DNA of 64,000 bases from NCBI GenBank assembly GCA_016709995.1, contig JADJLQ010000001.1, positions 1,584,001 to 1,648,000 on the forward strand. Reading direction: 5' to 3'. The position numbers were made by a program, and so were the translations under genes. Below are positions 53,295 to 63,148 of the stretch, one piece after another (position 1 is the first letter of the stretch; every line of letters begins with the position of its first letter). Source of the stretch: Saprospiraceae bacterium. GTDB taxonomy: Bacteria > Bacteroidota > Bacteroidia > Chitinophagales > Saprospiraceae. A model generated the notes under the pieces. It worked only from the letters and a program-made list of their open reading frames with translations, was not told the origin of the DNA and did no database searches.

Positions 53295-56200
53295 ATGCCT
53301 ACATTTTCAAAGTCCAGATTTCTGACAATTATATTATCAATTATAGGCGTTACAATCCTCAGATCACAATCCATACCTATAGAAATCTTTAAAAGAGATC
53401 TTCAGCAAGAAGTCCAATGGAATACATTAAGGTCTAATCAGAAAATAAGAGTCATCCAATATGACCGATTATTATATACTAAACTAAAAGCTACTCAAGA
53501 TGAAAGAGTCTCTATGATGATCCCTACGCCGGACGGAGACATCGTCTTAAATCTTGAAAAAAATAATTTTTTAGCCGCCGGTTTTAATATTAAAAATGAT
53601 CGGAAAGAAACAGTCTCTTATGAGCCGGGACTATTCTATCAGGGAGAGATTGATGGACAACCGGGGAGTTTTGCAGCCATCAGTTTTTTTGATGATGAAG
53701 TAGTGGCCGTCATCAATACTATTGGAAATAAAAAATATGTGGTGGGGCAATCCAATGCTCTCAGAAGAGAGTCCTACCTAGTGTATGATGCAGCACAAGC
53801 AACAGCTCCATCCATAGATTGCATGAGTGAATCTCTGCCAGGATATATCGAAAAATCAAGCCATATCAATCTACCCAAACTAGAACAGCGTGCAGCTGAT
53901 GGATGCGTCAATGTATATTTTGAATTGGGCAATAGCGTATACAATAATAAAGGTGGTACCATTGGAGCTGTCAATTATATCAACGGAGTATTCAATGTAG
54001 TGTCTGCTCTATATGTGAGAGAAGGCATCAATGTTAAGATCTCCGAGATATTTGTATGGACCAATGCTGAACCCTATAATGCCTCTGCCTCTACTGCATT
54101 GACCGACTTTGGTCGTGCAAAGCAATTAAATTTTAATGGCAATATCGCACAACTCGTAAGATTAAAATCCGCTGGAAGTCTATCAGGCATCGCCTGGCTG
54201 AGCACATTATGTTCTCCATATATAGCTTCTGTAGCAGCAGGACCATACAGTTATGCGGAGGTATTACCCAGCTATTCTAATTTACCTGCATACTCGTGGA
54301 CTTCTGAGGTCATCACCCATGAAATAGGCCATAATTTAGGTTCACCCCATACCCATAGCTGTAATTGGCCCGGTGGCCCCATAGATAATTGTCATGCCCC
54401 AGAAGGCACCTGCAGCGCTGGCCCTACCCCAATTAACGGTGGCACTATCATGTCCTACTGTCATCTTACCAGCATAGGCATCAATTTCAATAATGGATTT
54501 GGCCCTCAACCAAAAGCCCTGATCTTAAATGCCATCAATAACGGATCTTGTGTCATAGCATGCAATACCGTAGCACCACCGGCTCCTATCTGCACTCCTC
54601 CTATAGGTCTTGGTGCAACCTACATTACTGTGTCGGGATCTAGCCTGAACTGGTCAGCTGTCAGCGGTGCGTCGTCTTATTCAATAAACTATAAAATAGC
54701 AACAAATACCTCATGGACTGTATTGACATCTTCCACTACAGCGCTGACCGTCAACTTAGCGGGCCTGATCCCAGGCACAACTTATCAATGGCAGGTTAAG
54801 GCAAATTGTGGTTCCACCAATTCAGCATACTCTGAATCTCAATTCACCACAGCTCTTGCAACACCAAATTGTACCTCAACACCTCCTACCGGATTAACAG
54901 TGACCAATGTGACCACCAGTAGCGCTACTGCGAACTGGACAGCAGTACCTGGAGCCGATAGTTATAGCATGCAATATAAAGTCCTTGGGACGACAGCCTG
55001 GATTACTGCATCTACCACTGTGACTTCACAGTCATTCAATATGGTAAGTCTTTCACAAAATACCACCTACCAATGGCAGATAGCCGCCAATTGTACAGGA
55101 GGCAATTCTGAATATACTTCAGGGCAATTTACCACGCTTACAGCCATCAATTGTACCAGCATTCCACCAACTGGTCTTTCCGTCACAAATATCAATACTT
55201 CAGGAGCTTCGTTGTCCTGGATATCGAATACCTATGCCACCAGTTACTCGGTTGACTATAAGTTGGCTTCCGCCACCAATTGGACTAACCATTTAAATAA
55301 TACGACCGGTACTACGGCTGTACTATCCGGACTGCAAGCATCTACCGCTTACCACTGGAGAGTAAAATCAAACTGCTCTGTTGGCACTAGTGGCTATACC
55401 ACATCAGATTTTGTGACCTTATCGCCAAGTACTTGTATTGCTCCAACCAATCTGAGTACTACTAATATTTCGCAGACATCGGCTCACTTATCCTGGACAG
55501 CAGTCGCCAGTGCCTTCAACTATACCATCGAGTTTAAAAAAGCTACTTCTGCCAGCTGGCTTGTATTGACCAACACCTCGGCTACAACAATAAATATGTC
55601 TGGTTTGGTAGCTGGTACAGTATATGATTGGAGAATAAGAACCAACTGCGCTTCCGGCGTCAGTGGATATACCCAAACTCAATTTAAAGCATCGGGCTCC
55701 ACCGCTCCGCCTACACCTACAGTTTGTAATGTGCCAGCCAATTTGACTTCAACCAATATGAATGCCACCACGACTACTTTGAGTTGGTCTGGTAATGCCG
55801 AAGCTGTCAGTTACCAACTTGAATATAAGCTTACTACTGCAGCTATATGGACAACAATAACAGTAAGCAATAATATGTATCAATTGGACAAATTATCTAC
55901 AAGTTCAATTTATGACTGGAGGGTAAAATCAAACTGCAGTGGAAACAGTTCTTCTTCCTTCGCCAATGCTCAATTTAATACCCTGGCCGCTGCTGATACA
56001 TGTCCGGGATCAATGGACTTAAAAGAAAATGAGAGTTTTACTACCGCCCAGCCAATTTCAATGAATGAAGAAATCATGGGCAAAATCAGTCCTGCAGCGG
56101 ACAATGATTTTTACAAATTCATGGTGACCGTAGGCGGTAATTTGACGATAGACCTGACCAATCTCCCTGCAGATTATGACTTACGGGTCTATTCGGGTTC

Positions 56201-56636
56201 AGGAGCCAGTATGGGTATATCGCAAAATTCAGATTTAAAGCCAGAGCAGGTCAATCTCTATTTGAGCCCCGGTGCCTATTATGCAAGAGTCTATGGCTGG
56301 AACAATTCTCACCATGACGATCGATGTTATTCTCTCCGGATCCAAACCAATACAGCCCAAATAGAATTTAATGCTATCCTGTCAGAAAAAACAGATTGGA
56401 CTGTCAAACTTTCACCTAATCCTACAAGACAACAATTAACCATTGATCTAGTTGGCCTCACTACCAATGCTTCAATCTCCGTATTTGACCTCCAGGGAAA
56501 ATTGCACAAAAAAACAAGTATCTCAGCAGGCAGCGGCTTTATGAATGTGGCTGATCTCCCGGCAGGCTTTTACATACTCAAAGCTGAAGCGGCAAACCAA
56601 AGTTATAAAGCCGTCAAGTTTTTAAAAATAAGCTGA
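53295..56636 (+). CDS. T9SS-secreted metzincin metallopeptidase with five fibronectin III domains
   Basis: 1113 residues. Signal peptide, propeptide-like region (~25-200), then a reprolysin/M12-like catalytic domain with HEIGHNLGSPH (~343) and Met-turn GGTIMSYCH, together with paired cysteines. Five fibronectin type III domains of ~90 residues follow (~430-900), each with the pattern PTGLxxxN...ASLSW...YSxxYK...YxWRVKSNC. Next is a PPC-like pre-peptidase domain (~910-1015; DNDFYKFMV, DYDLRVYSGSG, YYARVYGW) and a type A T9SS sorting domain at the end (LSPNPTRQQLTIDL...LPAGFYILK). Likely surface-anchored or released, degrading extracellular protein. An intrinsic terminator lies 35 bases after its stop. 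Confidence 0.93.
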   Translation: MPTFSKSRFLTIILSIIGVTILRSQSIPIEIFKRDLQQEVQWNTLRSNQKIRVIQYDRLLYTKLKATQDERVSMMIPTPDGDIVLNLEKNNFLAAGFNIKNDRKETVSYEPGLFYQGEIDGQPGSFAAISFFDDEVVAVINTIGNKKYVVGQSNALRRESYLVYDAAQATAPSIDCMSESLPGYIEKSSHINLPKLEQRAADGCVNVYFELGNSVYNNKGGTIGAVNYINGVFNVVSALYVREGINVKISEIFVWTNAEPYNASASTALTDFGRAKQLNFNGNIAQLVRLKSAGSLSGIAWLSTLCSPYIASVAAGPYSYAEVLPSYSNLPAYSWTSEVITHEIGHNLGSPHTHSCNWPGGPIDNCHAPEGTCSAGPTPINGGTIMSYCHLTSIGINFNNGFGPQPKALILNAINNGSCVIACNTVAPPAPICTPPIGLGATYITVSGSSLNWSAVSGASSYSINYKIATNTSWTVLTSSTTALTVNLAGLIPGTTYQWQVKANCGSTNSAYSESQFTTALATPNCTSTPPTGLTVTNVTTSSATANWTAVPGADSYSMQYKVLGTTAWITASTTVTSQSFNMVSLSQNTTYQWQIAANCTGGNSEYTSGQFTTLTAINCTSIPPTGLSVTNINTSGASLSWISNTYATSYSVDYKLASATNWTNHLNNTTGTTAVLSGLQASTAYHWRVKSNCSVGTSGYTTSDFVTLSPSTCIAPTNLSTTNISQTSAHLSWTAVASAFNYTIEFKKATSASWLVLTNTSATTINMSGLVAGTVYDWRIRTNCASGVSGYTQTQFKASGSTAPPTPTVCNVPANLTSTNMNATTTTLSWSGNAEAVSYQLEYKLTTAAIWTTITVSNNMYQLDKLSTSSIYDWRVKSNCSGNSSSSFANAQFNTLAAADTCPGSMDLKENESFTTAQPISMNEEIMGKISPAADNDFYKFMVTVGGNLTIDLTNLPADYDLRVYSGSGASMGISQNSDLKPEQVNLYLSPGAYYARVYGWNNSHHDDRCYSLRIQTNTAQIEFNAILSEKTDWTVKLSPNPTRQQLTIDLVGLTTNASISVFDLQGKLHKKTSISAGSGFMNVADLPAGFYILKAEAANQSYKAVKFLKIS

Positions 56637-56670
56637 GCCGCGAAAGAATTATTTTAATACTGGATACGAT

Positions 56671-56703
56671 CAAGTCTGCTACTTCAAAAGTGCAGGCTTT
56701 TTT
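56671..56703 (+). terminator. Rho-independent terminator of the metallopeptidase gene
   Basis: Stem AGTCTGC (56673-56679) / GCAGGCT (56692-56698) with one G-U pair and extra pairing ACTT/AAGT inside, followed by T6 that runs into the convergent phosphatase stop codon. Confidence 0.75.
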
Positions 56704-58342
56704 ATTGATGGAATAGCTCGGTAATCACTTGGCCTATGCTGGCACTTGGAAGTGGTATATTTAATATTTGGCTTAAGGTTGGAGCTATATCAATGGGTGC
56801 GTATTGTTTATACGACTTACCAGGCTGGATATGGTATCCATACCACAACAGGGGCACGTGGGTGTCATATTTGTAAGGCGATCCGTGCGTGGTCCCCGTG
56901 GTAAAACTACTTTCAAACCATCCTGGTTGGGTGATGATCATGATATCACCGCTTCGGGGTGGATAGTAGCCTAAAAGGATCATGCCATACGTAGGATTGA
57001 CAGGGGAGAGAAAAGGCACTTCATTGCGCTCAAAGGCATCGATCACACCATCAAAAGATTTTACAAAATTTTTAATACCCAATACAACAGCCGGGCGATC
57101 AAGCTTTTTGTTTTTTATCCGGTCTTCATTGAGATAAATCTGATTGTTGCTGAAGCCGTCTATAATGTAAGGACCAAATGCATCATCCAGGTAACCTTTT
57201 AAGGAATCGAGCATTTTGCTGCCTTTAAAATAATCTCCTGGGTAATGCTGATCTTTTAATAATTGAGGCACTTGGGCCACTGCATGATCAGCTGATAAAA
57301 ACAACAGGTATTGATTGGGACCTACTACCTGGTCCAGTGAATCTAATAATCTGCTCAATTCGAGATCGAGTCTTAAATAAAGGTCCTCTACTTCTACCGA
57401 TTGCAGTCCGAATAAATGTCCTGCATAATCCGGGCTAGAATAGCTGATCGCCAGGAAATCAGTGATTTTATCCAGACCCAGGCTTTCCCCCTTCAAAGCA
57501 GCCAATGCCATCTCAGTTATCAGCGAATTACCCAGCGGCGTGCTTAAAATCTGACTTGAATTCGGTTTAGAAGCATCAAATTCCCTGGGAAAAGTGGCCC
57601 TTTTATCACCTGCCAATCTGCCCTCATAATCATTCTCGTCACTGAGGCTTTCTGTATATTCATTCAAAGGTCGGAGCGTAGTCCATCCTCTTTTGAGTAA
57701 AGCTTCACACCATTTTTTATTGTTAAAATCAGCTACCCATCCCGGCAACTTAGACATATAAAAGGTGCTGGTCATAAAATTTAAAGTATTGGGATCAAAC
57801 CAATATGCACCAGTCGGATGATGACCTGCCGGTATGATAGAGCCCCTGTCCTTCAGCGATAGTCCTACCACTTTGGCCCGATCGTAGGTGAATAATCTAA
57901 GTTCATCTGTAATGGTGGTTGCCAATAAATTGACCGGTGACATTTTGCCAGCGGCTTCTACCCCTCCGACGGCTTTTACAGTCGGGTCCTCCACGCAGTA
58001 CATAGCTTTTCGACTGTAGCGCTGAAACCATTCATTGCCAATGATCCCATGAAATGCTGGTGTAGTACCTGTATAAATCGCGCTATGACCTGGGGCCGTA
58101 TTGGTAGGCACATAGTTGTATTGGGTATTTTCACAGGAAAATCCTTGATTGACCAGGCGCTTAAAACCTCCATCACCGTATTTATCCCAATACCGATATA
58201 TATAATCATGACGCATTTGATCTATAACGATACCTACTATGAGTTTAGGCCGTACCAGGGTGTCTAATGATTGACTGATGGATGAATAACCATACAACAA
58301 TAAACACAGGCTAATTAACAGGATATTTATTTTTGACTTCAT
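56702..58342 (-). CDS. PafA-like alkaline phosphatase
   Basis: 546 residues with signal peptide (cleavage near SISQS). Alkaline-phosphatase superfamily: metal ligand Asp41 in GIVIDQMRHDY, the nucleophile Thr82 in PTNTAPGHSAIYTG (41 residues after the Asp, the spacing known for PafA), the K/R pair of PafA-type enzymes in GLSLKDRGSIIPAG (~165), and further metal ligands in YSSPDYAGHLFG, LFLSADHAV and TTHGSPYKYDTHVPLL. The CxPxR sulfatase motif is absent, so it is a phosphomonoesterase and not a target of the FGE at 23.6 kb. Likely periplasmic phosphate scavenging. It is transcribed in the same direction as the ABC/OmpA operon but is separated from it by 170 bases. Confidence 0.92.
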   Translation of the reverse strand: MKSKINILLISLCLLLYGYSSISQSLDTLVRPKLIVGIVIDQMRHDYIYRYWDKYGDGGFKRLVNQGFSCENTQYNYVPTNTAPGHSAIYTGTTPAFHGIIGNEWFQRYSRKAMYCVEDPTVKAVGGVEAAGKMSPVNLLATTITDELRLFTYDRAKVVGLSLKDRGSIIPAGHHPTGAYWFDPNTLNFMTSTFYMSKLPGWVADFNNKKWCEALLKRGWTTLRPLNEYTESLSDENDYEGRLAGDKRATFPREFDASKPNSSQILSTPLGNSLITEMALAALKGESLGLDKITDFLAISYSSPDYAGHLFGLQSVEVEDLYLRLDLELSRLLDSLDQVVGPNQYLLFLSADHAVAQVPQLLKDQHYPGDYFKGSKMLDSLKGYLDDAFGPYIIDGFSNNQIYLNEDRIKNKKLDRPAVVLGIKNFVKSFDGVIDAFERNEVPFLSPVNPTYGMILLGYYPPRSGDIMIITQPGWFESSFTTGTTHGSPYKYDTHVPLLWYGYHIQPGKSYKQYAPIDIAPTLSQILNIPLPSASIGQVITELFHQ

Positions 58343-58512
58343 ATGAAAATTTCAGTTAAAGAATATTTTATATTAATTGAAATAAAACATGGCCACTTTT
58401 AAGAAAGAAAGAATGAACTATTTTGAAAGTTATGAGCTATCAGATCAAAAATACTACTAACATCGGCATGTAACACCACAAAATACAACAGGTCAGATTA
58501 AATAATTGCAAC

Positions 58513-59313
58513 TTACAAGGCAGCAATCTTAAACATTGCATCTTCTACTTCATAGATCAATTCGTTGTACCTGGACAGTCGTCTTGTGTCTTGATTTCTA
58601 TGAAAAGGCAGGTCGACTTTTATATGCTCGACGATCCTGGAAGGAGCATATTTCATGAAATATATATCGTCACCCAGGTAAACTGCTTCACGAATATCAT
58701 GAGTCACAAAAAGAATGGTAGAGCTAAATTTATTCCACAATTCAAGCAGAAGATCCTGCATTTGGATCCTGGTCTTTATATCCAAAGCTCCAAAGGGTTC
58801 ATCCATCAATAAAATTTCAGCATTAGCCAATAAGCTGCGCGCTATTGCTACGCGTTGTAATTGTCCACCGGACAAGGTAGGATATTGTGCAAATTTATTC
58901 TCGTGCCCGGCCAGACCCACAAGTTCTATCATCGCCATAGCCTGATCTTTTCTTTCGTTTTCAGGCACCCCTTTAAATTCAAGACCAATTGCAACGTTTT
59001 CTAATACGGTCATCCATGGAAAGGACGAATATTGCTGAAAAACCATTCCAACGTGATCGGCTTCAGTCCTGGGCTTACCATGCAAATGAACTTCGCCCTG
59101 GGTAGGCTGTTGGAGTCCGGCGATATATCTAAGCAGGGTTGACTTGCCACATCCGGACATTCCCAAAAGTATCACCATCTGACCTTGTGCCGGCTTATCT
59201 TCTATCAATAAATTGAGATCCTTGATAATAAAATTTTTACCCCCATCATATGATTGGCTTATATTTTTAAGCTCAATCAGGTTAGGTAAGTCTGTATCCT
59301 GCACCTCAAACAT
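58513..59313 (-). CDS. ABC transporter ATPase (NitT/TauT-like)
   Basis: 266 residues, complete nucleotide-binding domain: Walker A GMSGCGKST (~50), Q-loop VFQQYSSFPWMTV (~91), signature LSGGQLQRVAIARSL (~147), Walker B ILLMDEPFGALD and H-loop FVTHD. By sequence style it belongs with nitrate/sulfonate/taurine importers. The C-terminal ~40 residues are an extra helical extension. It starts 2 bases after the permease gene and is the last gene of the five-gene operon. It probably powers the permease encoded just upstream. Confidence 0.93.
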   Translation of the reverse strand: MFEVQDTDLPNLIELKNISQSYDGGKNFIIKDLNLLIEDKPAQGQMVILLGMSGCGKSTLLRYIAGLQQPTQGEVHLHGKPRTEADHVGMVFQQYSSFPWMTVLENVAIGLEFKGVPENERKDQAMAMIELVGLAGHENKFAQYPTLSGGQLQRVAIARSLLANAEILLMDEPFGALDIKTRIQMQDLLLELWNKFSSTILFVTHDIREAVYLGDDIYFMKYAPSRIVEHIKVDLPFHRNQDTRRLSRYNELIYEVEDAMFKIAAL

Positions 59314-59315
59314 AT

Positions 59316-60422
59316 CTATTGGTTTGCTTTATTAATTTTGAAAAAACCAAGCACAAAAAAAAGTGTTCCTGCTGCACCTAAGATCCAAGCACCATATTTC
59401 ATTATTCCTACAGCAGGAAACATACCAGCCAAAATGCCGATAATGATAGCTGCAACCCAGGCCATAAAGCCAATTGAGGCATCAGACAGACCATCAACAC
59501 GGCTTTTATAATATTTGTGAGGATTGATGATTTTGTCAATTAATTGGAATAATTGGTCCTGAAAAAGCCCGACCAGGGTAATCACAATCAAGATAGCAAA
59601 AACCCGATCAGTCTGTCCAAGCCTGGCTTTCGTATAAATCAGTGCTCCGATCCCTGTCTCTTTATTTAAAAGTTCTGCTATAATGATATAGGTCCACGAA
59701 ATAGCCGTCAGCACCCTGATATCGTCAATAAGGTGCGATAGGGAAGCAGGAATATATACTTTTTTGATCTGTTGCCAGGCAGTAGCCCCCATGGTATAGG
59801 AGGTTTGCAACATATTGTCTTCAACCTCCTTGATTCGTTGCATGACTACCGGTACAAGATAGACGATGATACCCACTGCCAGGAAAGCAATTTTCATAGA
59901 GTCGCCTAGACCAAACCATATAATAAATAAGCCGGTTAGAGCAGACAATGGCAAATATCTCATCGCATCGACTTGCCTGGCAAACATTACTTTAAAAACA
60001 GGGAATAGTGATAAAAACATACCAAAGGGCAAAGCAAGCAGTATAGCCCAAAAATATCCTTGGAGGTTGAGCCAACAAGAATGTAAAGTATTTCCCACCA
60101 GGTTGTCTTTTGTAAATAAAGCTTTGAAGGATAATAATGTTTGATCAGGCCTTGGTAGCAATGGATAGACTTTTTCATAACGTACTGCTGCAGCATCATC
60201 AGTCTTAGCGCCGGCGTCCCAAAGCTTTACTTTAGATTGATTGCTGGTTGAGTCTATAAGTTCCATCGTAGTATTGTCTTCACCAGGATAGATGGGTCTG
60301 TTTTTTGAAAAGATTTCTGCCAATACCCACCATAATAAAATGGTCAATACAAAACCTATAGCTGTCGCAATATATTTGGATGATCCTTCCAGATCACCTC
60401 TCAATTTAAACCAGTCTTTCAT
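59316..60422 (-). CDS. ABC transporter permease (NitT/TauT-like) with extra periplasmic loop and C-terminal helices
   Basis: 368 residues, longer than the ~250 usual for SsuC/TauC permeases. First helix ~18-38, then a ~65-residue periplasmic insertion (NRPIYPGEDNTTM to LLPRP). The core has five to six helices with the EAA coupling loop MGATAWQQIKKVYIPASLSHL (~215; key G.....KKVYIPAS), and DDIRVLTAISWTYIIIAELL. Two extra hydrophobic helices follow at the C-terminus (~315-360). It is 6 bases downstream of the fused binding-protein gene and 2 bases upstream of the ATPase gene. The added loops suggest contact with the tethered binding protein. Confidence 0.88.
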   Translation of the reverse strand: MKDWFKLRGDLEGSSKYIATAIGFVLTILLWWVLAEIFSKNRPIYPGEDNTTMELIDSTSNQSKVKLWDAGAKTDDAAAVRYEKVYPLLPRPDQTLLSFKALFTKDNLVGNTLHSCWLNLQGYFWAILLALPFGMFLSLFPVFKVMFARQVDAMRYLPLSALTGLFIIWFGLGDSMKIAFLAVGIIVYLVPVVMQRIKEVEDNMLQTSYTMGATAWQQIKKVYIPASLSHLIDDIRVLTAISWTYIIIAELLNKETGIGALIYTKARLGQTDRVFAILIVITLVGLFQDQLFQLIDKIINPHKYYKSRVDGLSDASIGFMAWVAAIIIGILAGMFPAVGIMKYGAWILGAAGTLFFVLGFFKINKANQ

Positions 60423-60428
60423 TTTGGA

Positions 60429-62009
60429 TTATTCTCCGATCAATTCAAAATCGGTGCGTCTGTTTTTTGCTTTGCCGTCTTCAGTATCATTGGATCCTAC
60501 AGGCTTGGAAGGTCCATTACCAACGACAACGAATCGATTACGATTCATACCATGTACTGCCACCAGGTAATCAACTACAGATTGTGCTCTTTTACGGGAC
60601 AAAATTTGATTTGTCTGTGAAGAACCCACATTATCAGTATTGCCTTCGACACGAATACGTGAATTGGCAAAAGCTTTTGCTATATCTACCATCTCGCGAT
60701 CAACTATAAATTTAGCATTCTCATCGAGTTCAAATTCACCGGATCTAAAATTGATAGATACTCGTTTAGTAGAAATAGCTTGTTGCACCTTGCCTGCTTC
60801 TTCGGATACTTTGGTAAAAGCTTTTTCAGTTTCGGCATCATTGTCCGGGCCGGTCAACACCGTATTGCGTATAGATAAGGGATCACTGATGATGCGCCAG
60901 TTCGGTACCTTGCCTTCGGCATAACCAAGTGATTTATAAATGCTGGTCATTCTTGAATATAGTTGTTCTCCGGTTACTCCTTTATAAGTGGGATTGAGTC
61001 CAAAAAAATTGACATTATCTCCATGGGTGACCAGTCTGACATTATTAATCGCAGCGAGTGCATCGTCTTCAGTAAAGCCACTAAAGTTTTCTGCAAGTAT
61101 TTTGGCCGCTTTTCGTTTGTTGGATTCATTGGCATTGATCTCAGCAGCACCTTTCATCCAACCTTCGTACAATTTTCTAAGTTTATCCCTATTCGCATCA
61201 GCCCAGCTTCTTTTTGCAATGAAAGCATCAGCGATAATATTAGATGCCGATTTGGTGCTTTGTAATATTTTTGATCCTGCCACAGACTTAAGACAAGCCT
61301 GATCATCCGGACTCCAAACTACGGCTGCGTCCACTTGTCCACTTTTAAATACCTGGGCAGCATCAATGGCTGAGGCTTGTTTGATGATATCTACATCGGT
61401 TGCTTTGAGATTGGCAGCTTCTAACATCCACAATAAAAAAGAATGAGAAGGCGTCATCTCAGCTACTGCAACTTTTTTCCCTTTCAGGTCATTGACTGTA
61501 TTGATTCCTCTTCGGGCTACTATAGCATCTCCCCCTCTGGACCAATCAGACTGGAATACAACTACCGGGTCAAAATCAGCCAATCCTCCAATCTCCGTAG
61601 GCAAAGCGTCAATGGTACACCATAAAAGATTGACCTCATCATTTTTCCATGCTTCGCGGGATACAGGCACATCATCCAGAATTTTAAAATCAACCGGAAA
61701 ACCATATTCCTGCACAAATCTCGAACGCGAATTGGCCTTAAATCCTTCGTTAAAATATTGGCCACCTGCATATCCTCCCCAGGTGACTACTCCGACCTTG
61801 ATGGCATCTTTAAATGCTCCGGTGCTATTGGAACTTCCGCTAGGCACGGAAGATGTGCCTGGTGTGCTGGTGGAAGTTTGCTGAGCCTGATCTTTGATCT
61901 TCGAGCCAAGATTGGTTTTATTCAAAAGGAAGTATCCTGCCGCAGCGATCAATCCTAATATGAGAATTGTGATTAAAAATCTTGAAAAACCTGTAAGTCG
62001 GGTCGCCAT
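60429..62009 (-). CDS. Membrane-tethered substrate-binding protein fused to OmpA peptidoglycan-binding domain
   Basis: 526 residues. The N-terminus has one uncleaved membrane helix (~11-29) followed by a Ser/Thr/Gly/Pro-rich linker (~38-66), so the protein stays in the inner membrane. Residues ~68-385 form an NMT1/TauA-type periplasmic binding domain (IKVGVVTWGGYAGGQYF, GINTVNDLKGKKVAVAE, SGQVDAAVVWSPDD). Residues ~405-526 are an OmpA/MotB-like domain: FELDENAKFIVDREM, IRVEGNTDNVGSSQTN, LSRKRAQSVVDYL, KAKNRRTDFELIGE, with the Asp and Arg that bind diaminopimelate in relatives. It would thus link an ABC importer to the cell wall. It is central to the operon with two coiled-coil proteins, permease and ATPase. 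Confidence 0.9.
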   Translation of the reverse strand: MATRLTGFSRFLITILILGLIAAAGYFLLNKTNLGSKIKDQAQQTSTSTPGTSSVPSGSSNSTGAFKDAIKVGVVTWGGYAGGQYFNEGFKANSRSRFVQEYGFPVDFKILDDVPVSREAWKNDEVNLLWCTIDALPTEIGGLADFDPVVVFQSDWSRGGDAIVARRGINTVNDLKGKKVAVAEMTPSHSFLLWMLEAANLKATDVDIIKQASAIDAAQVFKSGQVDAAVVWSPDDQACLKSVAGSKILQSTKSASNIIADAFIAKRSWADANRDKLRKLYEGWMKGAAEINANESNKRKAAKILAENFSGFTEDDALAAINNVRLVTHGDNVNFFGLNPTYKGVTGEQLYSRMTSIYKSLGYAEGKVPNWRIISDPLSIRNTVLTGPDNDAETEKAFTKVSEEAGKVQQAISTKRVSINFRSGEFELDENAKFIVDREMVDIAKAFANSRIRVEGNTDNVGSSQTNQILSRKRAQSVVDYLVAVHGMNRNRFVVVGNGPSKPVGSNDTEDGKAKNRRTDFELIGE

Positions 62010-62096
62010 ATGTATAGTTTAAATTTATTATAAGTTCGAAGTTACATAAAAAATGAAAGGATTTCTTGCTCCATTTTGAATATCAAGAACAATGAT

Positions 62097-63125
62097 CTAA
62101 TCTTCAAAAAAGCCGTCATATTGATTTTTGTGTAATCCAACCTTCTCAGGTCGAGACAGAGGAGCATTCAGGTCCAGGATATCCGTATCATCGTTGGCTT
62201 TGGATATCAGGTTAGCTTTTTCACTTCCCAATAGTTTGGAAACCCCTTCACCCTCCCATTTTTCTAACATTTTAAGCCCTTCCTCTTCAAAGACTCCGTT
62301 TTGAAGGTCAATACTTTTCATAAAATTATCTGACAACTCCATGAATCGCTCCATTTCACCCACTTTCTGACTCACATCATCTGCTACCGCTTCGAGCGCC
62401 TGGTCAAACATAGCACGCTTGTCCTTGTCACCTTTGATCACGCTCATAGCTGATCGCATGGCCGAGTTGCTCGATCTGATTGCGATTCTTTCCTGCTCTT
62501 TCACCTCTACCTGGTCAGCTATGTCCTCCTGCATAATCTGTGAATTCTCATACATCTTAGTCAATACCCGGTACAAAACCTCCATTTTTTTATAGAGATC
62601 ATCATATTTCATATTAGATTCCTGAAGACGACCGGCTTTCCTTGATTTGAGGATGACTACATTCTGCTGGTTAGACATTTTCGCTTGAGAAGCTATTTCA
62701 AGGTTGTTTTTGATTTCTTTCTGGTTATTGAGGATGAGTTCTTTGAGTTTATGCATTTGACCTCTCAGCCGATTAATTTGCTGATTCATTTTAGTTAGGT
62801 TAGCTTTCAAGTCATCTACATAACTTTTGAGGATACCAATCGGATCGATTTTGACAAATAAACCTGTGATGGAGCGCATCACACTTTTATACATATAGCC
62901 GACCAGATTGCGCATTTTAGGGTCGAGCGCCATATAGATAATCGCTCCCAAAACTAATAAGGTAACCGCCAATCCCAGTGCGGTCTGCACTAAAACCACC
63001 AGGGCCGGCAAAACTGAAAACAATAAAAATCCTCCACCAAGCACGATACCAGCTAAAAAGATAGCCCCAGTCACCCCTTCAGGTCTTTTCCAGAAAGATT
63101 TTGGTTTATAATCTGTGTTGTCCAT
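62097..63125 (-). CDS. Membrane-anchored coiled-coil protein, PspA-like helical region
   Basis: 342 residues of no named family that I can assign. Two adjacent hydrophobic helices (~19-40 and ~41-66) anchor it. The remainder is almost wholly helical and charged: IDPIGILKSYVDDLKANLTKMNQQINRLRGQMHKLKEL (~93-130) is followed by heptad-rich helices to ~285. The layout resembles PspA/ESCRT-III-type proteins, in which long hairpin helices bind and remodel membranes, but this is by eye only. The C-terminal ~50 residues (LGSEKANLIS...GFFED) are acidic and less regular. It lies 23 bases downstream of another coiled-coil gene and 87 bases upstream of the fused binding-protein gene. Confidence 0.75.
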   Translation of the reverse strand: MDNTDYKPKSFWKRPEGVTGAIFLAGIVLGGGFLLFSVLPALVVLVQTALGLAVTLLVLGAIIYMALDPKMRNLVGYMYKSVMRSITGLFVKIDPIGILKSYVDDLKANLTKMNQQINRLRGQMHKLKELILNNQKEIKNNLEIASQAKMSNQQNVVILKSRKAGRLQESNMKYDDLYKKMEVLYRVLTKMYENSQIMQEDIADQVEVKEQERIAIRSSNSAMRSAMSVIKGDKDKRAMFDQALEAVADDVSQKVGEMERFMELSDNFMKSIDLQNGVFEEEGLKMLEKWEGEGVSKLLGSEKANLISKANDDTDILDLNAPLSRPEKVGLHKNQYDGFFED

Positions 63126-63148
63126 GTCTTTGATTAAATATTCTGTTT

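Noticed and set aside
54590..56000. Tandem Fn3 region as a DNA repeat array
   Set aside because: Similarity is at protein level only; the nucleotide repeats are too diverged to call a recent DNA repeat.
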